A stretch of 33,470 bases of DNA, taken from NCBI GenBank assembly GCA_028278425.1, contig JANQEJ010000089.1, positions 1 through 33,470 on the forward strand, written 5' to 3'. The stretch's first letter is position 1; every line of letters starts with the position of its first letter. A program made the translations under genes and the position numbers. Origin of the DNA: Planctomycetota bacterium (GTDB lineage: Bacteria; Planctomycetota; UBA1135; GCA-002686595). Under the pieces are notes generated by a model. It did not search any database. It was not told the origin of the DNA and was given only the letters and a program-made list of their open reading frames with translations. Positions 1 through 8,278 of this stretch are shown in pieces.

Positions 1-253
1 GGAGGTGCAATCTATCCCGCGCCCTTGGTTGCACACCTCTCGGCGGTCGAAGTAGCCGCTGGCGGCGATAAAGCTCCTCAGAACGAAGTTGCTGGGGTCC
101 ATTCGATTCCGGAGTCGACCGATGCGCAGGCGGACAATCTTGCGGAGCCGGTCAATGACGGACAAAGAGGAGGTTCAAGGCCTCCTGGTCACCGACTTGA
201 GCCCGCTGAACGAGGGCCACGGAGGTGGTAGCGCTGGTTTCCGGTTCCGTCAT
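1..253 (-). pseudogene. ECF-type RNA polymerase sigma factor, frameshifted and cut by the window edge
   Basis: Read on the minus strand, an ATG at 253 follows a GGGAG ribosome-binding site by 4 nt. It opens a frame whose residues 13-33 (ALVQRAQVGDQEALNLLFVR then H) match the start of region 2 of planctomycete ECF sigma factors. That frame stops at 152-154. The next frame then continues the family pattern without a gap: DRLRKIVRLRIG, then RMDPSNFV, then a Phe-Asp-Arg, as in the usual LDPxDVVQ...FDRF stretch. Losing 2 nt (or gaining 1) near 154 explains the break. The rest runs off position 1. It is divergent from the kinase gene at 334, the usual kind of neighbour for such sigma factors. It could be a true pseudogene or a sequencing or assembly error near a contig end. 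Family assignment is by eye. Confidence 0.6.
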
Positions 254-333
254 TTGCTCCCAGGTCCGACAGGATCGGTAGTTTGGAGTACCCTAGTCTG
301 CGTATCGCAACTTGCCTAGCCGTGGGAGAGAAG

Positions 334-3300
334 GTGAGCGAGGAGAAGCATTCGGATCTCAAGGACGTCTTTGCCGCGTTCGTCGCGATGGCCGACGCCG
401 GACGCGATGTCGACTTCGAGCAATGGGTGAAGCGGCATCCGGAGGCCGAAGCCGAGCTTCGGAGGCTCTATGAAGCTTGGGAAGCGGCCGGACCGCTTAG
501 AGCGAAACTTGAGCAGGATGCTAGCACGACCGCCCTCTTCTTCCGGCGCCATGCAACCGAGCCTCAGAAATGGGCCCCGGGCTTGAGTCCAGGAAAGGTC
601 GTCGGGGACTTCCGCCTCGTCTCACTCATCGGTCACGGCGGGATGGGCCAGGTGTGGGAGGCCGAGCAGGAGGGGCTGGGAGGCCGCAAGGTCGCGGTTA
701 AGTTCGTCCATCCGGATCGGGTCACACCACGGCACCTGGAGCTGTTCCAGCGTGAGGCCAGAGCAGGTGGACGGCTGAACCATCCGGGCATCGTCGGCGT
801 TCACGCCTATGGTGAATCGGAAGGTCTCGCTTGGATCGCGATGGAGTTGGTCGAGGGCGGTTGGACTCTACGGGACTTCATCGACGACATGGCGCGACAG
901 GCGGAGAAGCCTGAGGACTACGACCGCCGTGTTGCAGATTTCGTCGCGAAGATCGCGGACGCCATGCAGACGGCCCACGAGGCTGGCGTTATTCACCGAG
1001 ACCTGAAACCTCGAAACCTCCTCATCGGTTCTGACGAGCAGCCAAGAGTTACCGACTTCGGGCTCGCTCGCATCACCGACGAGGCATCCATCTCCAAGAC
1101 CGGAGACTTTGCGGGCACATACCACTACATGAGCCCCGAGCAGCTTGCCGCCAGGCGCATGGGGCTGGATCACCGTACCGACATTTTCAGCCTAGGCGTT
1201 GTCCTCTATGAGATGCTGGCCGTCCGTCGGCCCTTTGAGGGGGACACGACGCACCAGGTTGCTGAACAGATCTTGACTCTGAGTCCGCCCGACCTGCAGA
1301 AGATCCGGTCGCGCACACCACGCGACCTGGCGGTCATCTGCAACAAAGCGCTGGAAAAGCCGCGTGAACGTCGCTATCAGACGATGGCGGAGCTGGCCGC
1401 CGATCTTCGGCGCTTCCTGGCGAACGAGTCGATACGAGCGAAGCCTCCCGGACGGGTCCGCAAGCTCCAGCTCTGGGCGCAACGGAACCCGGCAAAGAGC
1501 TTGGCCTGCGCGGTGGCCGGGATTGCCTTTCTCCTAGTATCTGTACAGACCACGCGCCTGTCTACGTCGCACGCAGCTTTGAAGACAAAAACCGGTGAGG
1601 CGGAAGCCAACGCAGTTGCCGAGAAACGGCGCGCCGACGAGGTATTGCACCTCGCAGCACTCCAAGAATACGACGACCTCCTCGCAAGCGTGGGCGCGCT
1701 GTGGCCAGCCCATCCCGACAGGATCGGTGCTTTCGAAGACTGGATTGAGCGAGCACAAACGCTGGTCAACGACCTACCCACACACATCGCGAAGCGGGAG
1801 GAGCTGCGAGCGGAGGCCATTCCTCAGAGCGAGGAGGAGCGACGCGCGGACAGGGAGAGCCATCCGAACTTCGCGCGTCTAGCGCCTCTTCAAGCGGAGA
1901 TTGACGCCAAGCAGGCAGCACTTGATCAACGGCGGGGCATCGCAGCCGTCAAGCTACCTGAGCACGACTGGAGCTCAGAGGCAGAGGATCCGCACAACTT
2001 GAACGAGATTGCCTGGGAGCTGGTCAAGCCGGGTCGCGTGACGTTTGGCGGCGAAGCACGTGGCCTAATCATGGCGCAGCGAGCGCTGGAGCTCGCCGAA
2101 GAGTCCGATGACAGTGACCTCGTTGCAAACTTCCGCGACACAGAGTCGCGCGCCTTCTTCGCGCTGGGCCGAGACGAGGAGGCGCTGGCAGCTTCCCGAC
2201 AAGCGCTGGCGACGGCGACGGACGCGAGCAAGCAAGAGTACGCGAGCTACCTGCGCGACCTGCAGGGTTGGATCGCGGCGGCGCGAAGCGCCGAGGGGTT
2301 CCAAGCCGCGGAGAAGGAACTCGCGACCCTACGTGGGGAGCTCTCCCGCCTCAAGTCGTCGGTGGACGAGCGACGGGACTGGCGCTTCCCACCCGAGCAC
2401 TGGGAATCGCGCTGGTGGAACAACCAGCTCACAAGACTGATTGAGTCGTTGGAGTCGCTTCTCGATCCGAAGACCGGCCTCTTGTCCCCGGCGGCCACTT
2501 CGGCTGAGCACGGCTGGAGTGTCCCGCGCCGTCTGGCGCTGGCGGATTCTCTGCGGAAGAGGTTTGCGCCGGGCGGAGAATTTGACGTGCGCTGGGAGCT
2601 TACGCTGCCATTGATCCGTGCGGCCTATCCTGGCTTGCAGCTATCGCCGCAGTTCGGTCTAGTACCGATCGGATCGGACCCGGCGTCGGGGCTGTGGGAG
2701 TTTTGGCACATCGCTTCGGGCGAGGAGCCGCGGAGGGATCCAAGGTCGAAAGTGCTGCTACTAGGTCCAGAGAGTGGACTCGTTTTCGTTCTCCTTCCAG
2801 GCGGACAGTTCACGATGGGAGCACAGAGAGATAATCCCAGCGGCCCGAACTACGACCCGAGCGCGGGTGTAGATCAGCGTCCACACAGCGTCAAACTTGC
2901 AGCGTTCTTTCTCTCAAAGTATGAGATGACACAGGGACAGTGGATGCGCGTCATGGGCATCAATCCGAGCCTGTATGTTCCGGGCTCGGAACCAGGAGGC
3001 ATCACTCTCCTCAACCCCGTGGAACATATAGCCTGGACGGATTGCCAAGAAGCGCTCAGGAGGCTTGACTTGGGTTTCCCTACGGAGGCGCAATGGGAGT
3101 ATGCCGCACGAGGGGGGAGCGAGACTCCGTGGTGGACGGGCGCCGACAAGGAGTCTCTAGAGGGAGCAAGCAATCTGGCGGATCTCTCGGCCAAGAAGGA
3201 CAAGGTTCCGTGGGACGAGTTTGAGGAATGGTTGGAAGACGGGTTTGTCGTGCACTCGCCCGTTCATCGATTCAGTGCAAATGGTTTCGGTCTTCACAGC

Positions 3301-3531
3301 GTGCATGGGAACGTCGCCGAATGGTGCAAAGACGCGTACGGGAACTATTTTCTGAACGTAACTGTAGGAGATGGAGAGCGAGTCGTGACTCCAGTGCGGC
3401 ACCGTGTCTTCCGTGGCGGCAGCTATGACTTGGTGGCTGGTTACGCACGCTCCGCCGATCGGCGCTCGGGCTCACCACGCGAAGCAAACGAGACTCGCGG
3501 GGTGCGGCCAGCTAGGCTGATTCATGATTAG
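334..3531 (+). CDS. membrane Ser/Thr protein kinase with C-terminal FGE-sulfatase-like domain
   Basis: The GTG at 334 is preferred because GGGAG lies 5 nt upstream; an in-frame ATG at 283 would add 17 residues. The product is 1065 aa. Residues about 93-365 form a Hanks-type kinase: glycine loop GHGGMG (100-105), Lys123 in AVK, catalytic HRDLKPRN with Asp223, DFG at 241-243 and an SPEQ activation-segment motif. All key residues are present, so it should be active. One membrane segment lies at about 390-404, followed by a charged, probably coiled region. Residues about 814-1062 match the FGE-sulfatase (SUMF1) fold, with TEAQWEYAARGG, GNVAEWCKD and RVFRGGSY motifs. The two copper-binding cysteines of true FGEs are absent (YARSADRR replaces the Cys-containing stretch), so a binding role outside the cytoplasm is likelier than formylglycine synthesis. 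It is probably co-transcribed with the gene at 3556. Confidence 0.9.
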   Translation: MSEEKHSDLKDVFAAFVAMADAGRDVDFEQWVKRHPEAEAELRRLYEAWEAAGPLRAKLEQDASTTALFFRRHATEPQKWAPGLSPGKVVGDFRLVSLIGHGGMGQVWEAEQEGLGGRKVAVKFVHPDRVTPRHLELFQREARAGGRLNHPGIVGVHAYGESEGLAWIAMELVEGGWTLRDFIDDMARQAEKPEDYDRRVADFVAKIADAMQTAHEAGVIHRDLKPRNLLIGSDEQPRVTDFGLARITDEASISKTGDFAGTYHYMSPEQLAARRMGLDHRTDIFSLGVVLYEMLAVRRPFEGDTTHQVAEQILTLSPPDLQKIRSRTPRDLAVICNKALEKPRERRYQTMAELAADLRRFLANESIRAKPPGRVRKLQLWAQRNPAKSLACAVAGIAFLLVSVQTTRLSTSHAALKTKTGEAEANAVAEKRRADEVLHLAALQEYDDLLASVGALWPAHPDRIGAFEDWIERAQTLVNDLPTHIAKREELRAEAIPQSEEERRADRESHPNFARLAPLQAEIDAKQAALDQRRGIAAVKLPEHDWSSEAEDPHNLNEIAWELVKPGRVTFGGEARGLIMAQRALELAEESDDSDLVANFRDTESRAFFALGRDEEALAASRQALATATDASKQEYASYLRDLQGWIAAARSAEGFQAAEKELATLRGELSRLKSSVDERRDWRFPPEHWESRWWNNQLTRLIESLESLLDPKTGLLSPAATSAEHGWSVPRRLALADSLRKRFAPGGEFDVRWELTLPLIRAAYPGLQLSPQFGLVPIGSDPASGLWEFWHIASGEEPRRDPRSKVLLLGPESGLVFVLLPGGQFTMGAQRDNPSGPNYDPSAGVDQRPHSVKLAAFFLSKYEMTQGQWMRVMGINPSLYVPGSEPGGITLLNPVEHIAWTDCQEALRRLDLGFPTEAQWEYAARGGSETPWWTGADKESLEGASNLADLSAKKDKVPWDEFEEWLEDGFVVHSPVHRFSANGFGLHSVHGNVAEWCKDAYGNYFLNVTVGDGERVVTPVRHRVFRGGSYDLVAGYARSADRRSGSPREANETRGVRPARLIHD

Positions 3532-3555
3532 TCAGGAGTTGAGCGGAGGGCGCCA

Positions 3556-5964
3556 ATGAAGTGGGCATGTTGCTACGGCGTGTCCAGTGCCTGGTGCAGC
3601 CGCATCTGCAAACTGCATGGTTCAGTCGCGAGCATAGCTATGATCCTCTTGTCGGCGTGTGGAAGTGGCAGCTCTGGCGTGTTCCCGAATCCGCTCAAAA
3701 CGTTGATACCGGACTTCTTCCTCCGCCGGGACATCCACCTAGGCGGTCTGCAGGTGGCCGACGCCCTGCCGATCGACTTGAACGAGGATGGGAGGCTCGA
3801 TCTGGTGGAGGCGAACTTCTCCGACAACACTGTCCGCATCGCGTTCGCCGACGAGGACGGCGGCTTCGTGCCCGGGTTCATCCTTCCCACGCCGAACGCC
3901 GCGTGGCGTCTCGCGGCGGCGGAGATGAACGGCGACGGGATGACCGACATCGTCGTCGCGGTGGTCGACAACCCCGGCGGCGGCGTACCAGCCGTCGTCG
4001 TGTTCCTCCAGGAGTCCATTGGCGTGTTCGGCGACTCGCGGACGCTGGAGCTTGGCTTCGATCCGCTCGACGTCGTGGTCGTTCCGGCCAGCGGCATCCC
4101 CAACGGACCGGCGTCTGACCTTATCCTCCTGACGGAAAACAAGGGCAAGCGCGTCACCGGCGTGATCCTGGACGACGACGTACTCAAGGTCGCCGGCGCG
4201 CTGACCTCCGAATCGCTTGTGCTCGGCTCGCCCAACACCGTCGACGTCATCGACATGTTCGACGACGGCGTGCTCGACGTGATCGTCGGCGAGATCGAGG
4301 TGGACAAGGGCCTTCCGGACCGCGTGGTGGTCTACCCCGGTGGGGGAGGCGAGTTCATCGACGGCGACCTCGGCTTCGGCTCGCCACAGGTCGTGGTGCC
4401 CAACGCCGCGGAACCGATCGTCCGGACCCTCGGCGACCTCGACGGCAACGGGTTCGACGATCTCGGCGTCGCGCAGCTCGCGGACGATTCGATCCTCCTG
4501 GTCTACGGAGACACTTCCGGCTTCGGGGCGTTCGAAGGCTTTGACGCCGGTGGCCCGACCTCCTCCGTTGTATCGGGCGACCTCGACGGGGACGGCCCGC
4601 TGGACCTCGCCGTCACCGTGCTACTGACCCAGGAGCTGCTCGTCTTCCGCGGGTTGGGCATCGTGCCCGGGCCGTCCGGCGGCGTGTCCTTCGCCGCTCC
4701 GATTCGATTCAACGTAGGGCCCCTGCCGCGCGCGATCGGCGTTGCCGAACTCCTCCCAACGGGCAGTGGGCAGGACATCCTCTCGGTGAGCAACGAGGAC
4801 CTGAGCATCCTCCAGGGCAACGGTCTCGGCAATTTCCGCGGCGCCCGCGGCTACCCCGTGGGCGAGGGCCCCGCGCTGGTCGAGTGCCACGATCTGGACG
4901 GGGACGGCGACAATGACGTGATCGCGATCGACGTGCTCCAACGTCAGGTCAGCTTCCTCGAGAACGTCGACGGGGACGGGACCTTCCAGCTTGTCACGGA
5001 GGTTCCCTTCACGATCCCGGCGCCCAACCAGCTCCCGGGCGGCTTCGACGTCGCCGACGTGGACGACGACGGCCTGCTCGACGTGGTGGTCGCGCTGAAC
5101 TCGGTGGCCGAGGTGCACGTGCTGCGCAACCCGGGCGGCCTCAACTTCGGTCCGGCACCTCCCGGAGACGTCTACGCGCTCGGGTCCGGGCTCTTCGGCG
5201 TCGCGATCGGCGACGCTAACGGAGACGGCGCGCCGGACGTCTTCGTCTCGAGCTCCGGAGACGACACACTGCGCGTGCTCTTGAACGCCAACGATCCGAA
5301 GAGTCCGGGGACGTTCGTCGAGGAATCGCCGGTAGCGCTCTCCTTCAAGCCCGGAGCGGTGGTCGCGATCGACACCCTCGACCTCGACGGAGATCTAGAT
5401 CTCGCCCTGACGGGCGACCAGGTTGGCGAAGGCGTCGGAGGCCCCGTGCTCGGCATCCTGGAGGGAAACAACACCGGCAACTTCATCGAGGCGGCGCTGC
5501 TCCCGGTCAACGCCGTCGGCGCCACGCTGCACTGCGGCGACTTCAACGGCGACGGTCTGTGCGACCTTGTCGCCGGCCAGCCGTCCCTCGCGAACGAGGA
5601 CGTCCCGTACTTCCTGAACCAGGGCTCGTTCGCTTTTGAGGCGCGCTTCGTCGATCTCCCCGACGGGGACGGGAGCCCGGGCGCGGTGGACGTCACCGAC
5701 GTCGACGGCGACGAGATCCTCGACCTGGTGATCCCGACCGGCGGCGGCGAGCTCCGCCTCGCCATCGGAAACGGCGAGGGCGACTTCCCACAGATCGACA
5801 TCTTCCCCGCCGGCCTCGGGAGGTTGCCCGTTCCGCAGGGCACGAGTCATTCGTGCTTCGTCAGCGTCGACCTCGACGAGAAACCCGACCTCGTCATGGT
5901 CTCGCCGGAAGCCCCCAACCTCTGGATTGGGCGCAACGTCAGCTTGGCGATCCGGCAGGAGTGA
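3556..5964 (+). CDS. FG-GAP/VCBS repeat lipoprotein
   Basis: The ATG at 3556 follows GGAGGG by 5 nt and lies 24 bp after the kinase stop, so the two genes probably form an operon. The 802-aa product begins with a hydrophobic stretch ending in the lipobox LLSAC, with lipidated Cys35. The pre-sequence is unusual in holding four further cysteines (5, 6, 14 and 18). The rest is about a dozen FG-GAP/VCBS units of the form DxDGDGxxDLVV, for example GDLDGNGFDDLGV, HDLDGDGDNDVI and GDFNGDGLCDLV. These calcium-binding-type loops fold into integrin-like beta-propellers. A surface-exposed binding or adhesive protein is expected; its ligand cannot be read from sequence. Pairing with a transmembrane kinase may mean joint expression or a signalling link, which is inference. 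Confidence 0.85.
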   Translation: MKWACCYGVSSAWCSRICKLHGSVASIAMILLSACGSGSSGVFPNPLKTLIPDFFLRRDIHLGGLQVADALPIDLNEDGRLDLVEANFSDNTVRIAFADEDGGFVPGFILPTPNAAWRLAAAEMNGDGMTDIVVAVVDNPGGGVPAVVVFLQESIGVFGDSRTLELGFDPLDVVVVPASGIPNGPASDLILLTENKGKRVTGVILDDDVLKVAGALTSESLVLGSPNTVDVIDMFDDGVLDVIVGEIEVDKGLPDRVVVYPGGGGEFIDGDLGFGSPQVVVPNAAEPIVRTLGDLDGNGFDDLGVAQLADDSILLVYGDTSGFGAFEGFDAGGPTSSVVSGDLDGDGPLDLAVTVLLTQELLVFRGLGIVPGPSGGVSFAAPIRFNVGPLPRAIGVAELLPTGSGQDILSVSNEDLSILQGNGLGNFRGARGYPVGEGPALVECHDLDGDGDNDVIAIDVLQRQVSFLENVDGDGTFQLVTEVPFTIPAPNQLPGGFDVADVDDDGLLDVVVALNSVAEVHVLRNPGGLNFGPAPPGDVYALGSGLFGVAIGDANGDGAPDVFVSSSGDDTLRVLLNANDPKSPGTFVEESPVALSFKPGAVVAIDTLDLDGDLDLALTGDQVGEGVGGPVLGILEGNNTGNFIEAALLPVNAVGATLHCGDFNGDGLCDLVAGQPSLANEDVPYFLNQGSFAFEARFVDLPDGDGSPGAVDVTDVDGDEILDLVIPTGGGELRLAIGNGEGDFPQIDIFPAGLGRLPVPQGTSHSCFVSVDLDEKPDLVMVSPEAPNLWIGRNVSLAIRQE

Positions 5965-5967
5965 CCG

Positions 5968-6002
5968 CCGGCCCGGCTCGTCTTTGCCGCAACTCGGGCC
6001 GG
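5968..6002. terminator. possible terminator between convergent genes
   Basis: An 8-bp perfect inverted repeat (CCGGCCCG at 5968-5975, CGGGCCGG at 5995-6002) with a 19-nt loop lies in the 51-bp gap between two convergent genes. The long loop and lack of a clear U tract make it weak. Confidence 0.3.
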
Positions 6003-6015
6003 GCCATCGAGCCTT

Positions 6016-8220
6016 TCATCGGGAGGAACGAATCTCGGGCGCGTCCGAGCCCTCCGTGATCACGACCCGCCGGTCGAGGGGCAGGTCCTCGAAGACCTGC
6101 TCCTTCCCCGTCGTCGGCCACGTCACGACGAGCCGGACGATCCGCTCGGCCTTGCCCAGGCCGACGTGCTGCTCCAGCGGGTTCGCGCCGAAGCTGCCGC
6201 CCGAGCCGACGTGGCGGTAGACGGTGCGCACGCCGTCGGGTCCCTTGGCGGTGACCGCGATGCGCGCGCCGATCGCCGAGCGGTTGGACGTCGCCCCCAC
6301 GAGCTTCACGCCGATCCAGCGGCGGTCGAAGCCGGGGTTCCTGAAGAGCGCGTCGTGGTAGCGGTCGCCCTCGTAGGCGCCGCCCATCTGCTGGAAGACG
6401 TCCTGGTCGCCGTCGTGGTCGAGGTCGGCGAAGGCGACCGCGTGGCCCTTCTGGAGGTGCCCGAAGCCGGCGCTCATCGTGACGTCGGCGAAGCGCTTCC
6501 CGTCCCGGTTGAGGAACATCAGGTTCGGCACGACGCTCGCGAAGTCCGGGCCGCCGGTGCCCAGGTAGAAGTCGAGGTAGCCGTCGTTGTTCAGGTCGCC
6601 GTAGTTGCAGCCCATCGGCGACATCGGCCGGTCCAACCCCACCTCCTCGGCGAGGTTCTCGAAGGTGCCGTCGCCGCGGTTGCGGTAGAAACCGCACCGC
6701 CAGGTCCGCGGCAGATCGTCGCTGGCGCCCAGGTAGTAGGCGGCGACGCGTCCGGGCGGGTGCGCGTAGTAGGAGACGAAGAGGTCCAGCGCTCCGTCGT
6801 TGTCGTAGTCCCAGAACCAGGCGGGGTAGCTCGGCCGCGGGTGGTTCACGCCGAGCTCGTAGGCGACGTCGCGGAAGGTCCCCTCTCCGTCGTTGCGGTA
6901 GAGCCGGTTGTCCTTGAGGAAGTTGGACAGGAAGAGATCCGGGTCGCCGTCCGCGTCGTAGTCGCCCCAGGCGACGCCCTTGGTGTATTCCCGGTTCTCC
7001 ACGCGCGCGGCGGCGGCGACGTCCACGAACCGCGGCGCGCCCTCGCGGCCCGGGCCGTCGTTGCGGAAGAGCTGGCACGGGGCGTCGAGGGAGTGGGTGC
7101 TCTCGTTGCCGACGAAGAGGTCGAGGTCCCCGTCGTTGTCGTAGTCGGCCCAGGCGCCGGCCTGCGTCGGGTAGTGCTCCGTCCCGAGCCCCTCGGCGAA
7201 GGTCACGTCGCGGAACGTGAGCCGGCCGTCCGCGCCGTTCTCGTTCCGCAGGAGCGAGTTCGGGTGCAGGCCGTCCTCTTCGAGCCAGGCCCCGCGCAGC
7301 ACGAGGACGTCGACGCGGCCGTCGTCGTCGTAGTCCGCCTGGACCATGTTCAACCCGCCGCAGAGCCCGCCGAGGCCGGCGGCCTCGCGGCACTCGCGAA
7401 ACCCGTCCGCGCCCTCGTTGAGGAACAGCCGCGGCTCGTGCTCGACGTCGTGCGACGACGTCAGGACGTCGAAGTCGCCGTCGCCGTCGAGGTCGTCCAC
7501 GACCACGCCGCCGGCGAGGCTGAACGTGTCGAGCCCGAGCTCCTGGGAGACGTTGCGGAACCTCGGGAAGTCCAGCTCCGACTCGAAGCGGGCCGGGTCG
7601 ATGCGGTGCTCCTCCGGGACGTCGTCCGGATACCGGTCGAGCGTCATGTGCGTGAGGTTCAACAGCCACTGCGCCAGGTGGTATTCCGGGTGGCCGGCGG
7701 GAAGCACGTCGAGCAGCTCGGTCAGGTAGCCGATGGCCGCCGTCGACCCCGCCGGTCGCGTGTGGATGGCGTTCCCCTGCAGCGGCACGATGCAGCTATC
7801 GGGATTGTTGAACTGGCAGCAGTTCTGCGTCTCGGCCCGGCGCAGCGACGCCACGGCCAGCGCGCGCAGGAGCTCCGCGCGCTGAGCCGCGGGCGCGTCG
7901 TCGGGAAGAAGGGCGTGCGCCTCCTCGAGATGGCCGATCGCGTTCTCCTCCAGCCCGAGGTTCAGCTCGGCGAAGCCGAGGGCGTACAGGATGTCCCCGC
8001 GCTCGCGGGACGGATCCTCGGGATCCAACGCCGCCAGCTTCTCGGCGAGCGCCTGGACGGCGGCGTCGCCCTGGAACTCGCTTTCCGAGATTCGCTCCGC
8101 GACCGCCCGCAGGAGCTCGCGCATGTCGGGGTCCTCGGACGTCGCCGGCCCCGAGACCAGGGCCAGGCCGGCCAGCAGGCACGACGGGGAGCCGTGCATC
8201 CAGGAGAGAGATGCGTTCAT
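6016..8220 (-). CDS. CRTAC1-type secreted protein: TPR, VCBS/FG-GAP propeller and ASPIC/UnbV domain
   Basis: The 734-aa product has a short hydrophobic export signal (residues about 10-27). A helical, TPR-like region follows to about residue 120, then a Cys-containing segment (SCIVPLQGNAIHTRPAGS) and the WLLNLTHMTLDRYPDDVP stretch, both typical of the bacterial CRTAC1 family. Residues about 210-640 carry VCBS/FG-GAP units such as DDLDGDGDFDVL, ADYDNDGDLDLF and GDLNNDGYLDFY. The last 88 residues form an ASPIC/UnbV domain (NRSAIGARIAV, then VVTWPTTGKEQ). These proteins are exported and probably bind calcium; their biochemical role is unknown. The gene starts 58 bp after the multicopper oxidase stop on the same strand, so it is likely the last gene of that operon. 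No strong ribosome-binding site is seen before the ATG at 8220. Confidence 0.9.
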   Translation of the reverse strand: MNASLSWMHGSPSCLLAGLALVSGPATSEDPDMRELLRAVAERISESEFQGDAAVQALAEKLAALDPEDPSRERGDILYALGFAELNLGLEENAIGHLEEAHALLPDDAPAAQRAELLRALAVASLRRAETQNCCQFNNPDSCIVPLQGNAIHTRPAGSTAAIGYLTELLDVLPAGHPEYHLAQWLLNLTHMTLDRYPDDVPEEHRIDPARFESELDFPRFRNVSQELGLDTFSLAGGVVVDDLDGDGDFDVLTSSHDVEHEPRLFLNEGADGFRECREAAGLGGLCGGLNMVQADYDDDGRVDVLVLRGAWLEEDGLHPNSLLRNENGADGRLTFRDVTFAEGLGTEHYPTQAGAWADYDNDGDLDLFVGNESTHSLDAPCQLFRNDGPGREGAPRFVDVAAAARVENREYTKGVAWGDYDADGDPDLFLSNFLKDNRLYRNDGEGTFRDVAYELGVNHPRPSYPAWFWDYDNDGALDLFVSYYAHPPGRVAAYYLGASDDLPRTWRCGFYRNRGDGTFENLAEEVGLDRPMSPMGCNYGDLNNDGYLDFYLGTGGPDFASVVPNLMFLNRDGKRFADVTMSAGFGHLQKGHAVAFADLDHDGDQDVFQQMGGAYEGDRYHDALFRNPGFDRRWIGVKLVGATSNRSAIGARIAVTAKGPDGVRTVYRHVGSGGSFGANPLEQHVGLGKAERIVRLVVTWPTTGKEQVFEDLPLDRRVVITEGSDAPEIRSSR

Positions 8221-8278
8221 GGCGTGAGAGCGCGTTGTCGGAGCGGCGGCCGCGGCGCCGGGCAGCGGCCGCCCGAAG

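Noticed and set aside
25..319. Small plus-strand frames near the left end
   Set aside because: They oppose the ECF sigma remnant and have no family match or good ribosome-binding site.
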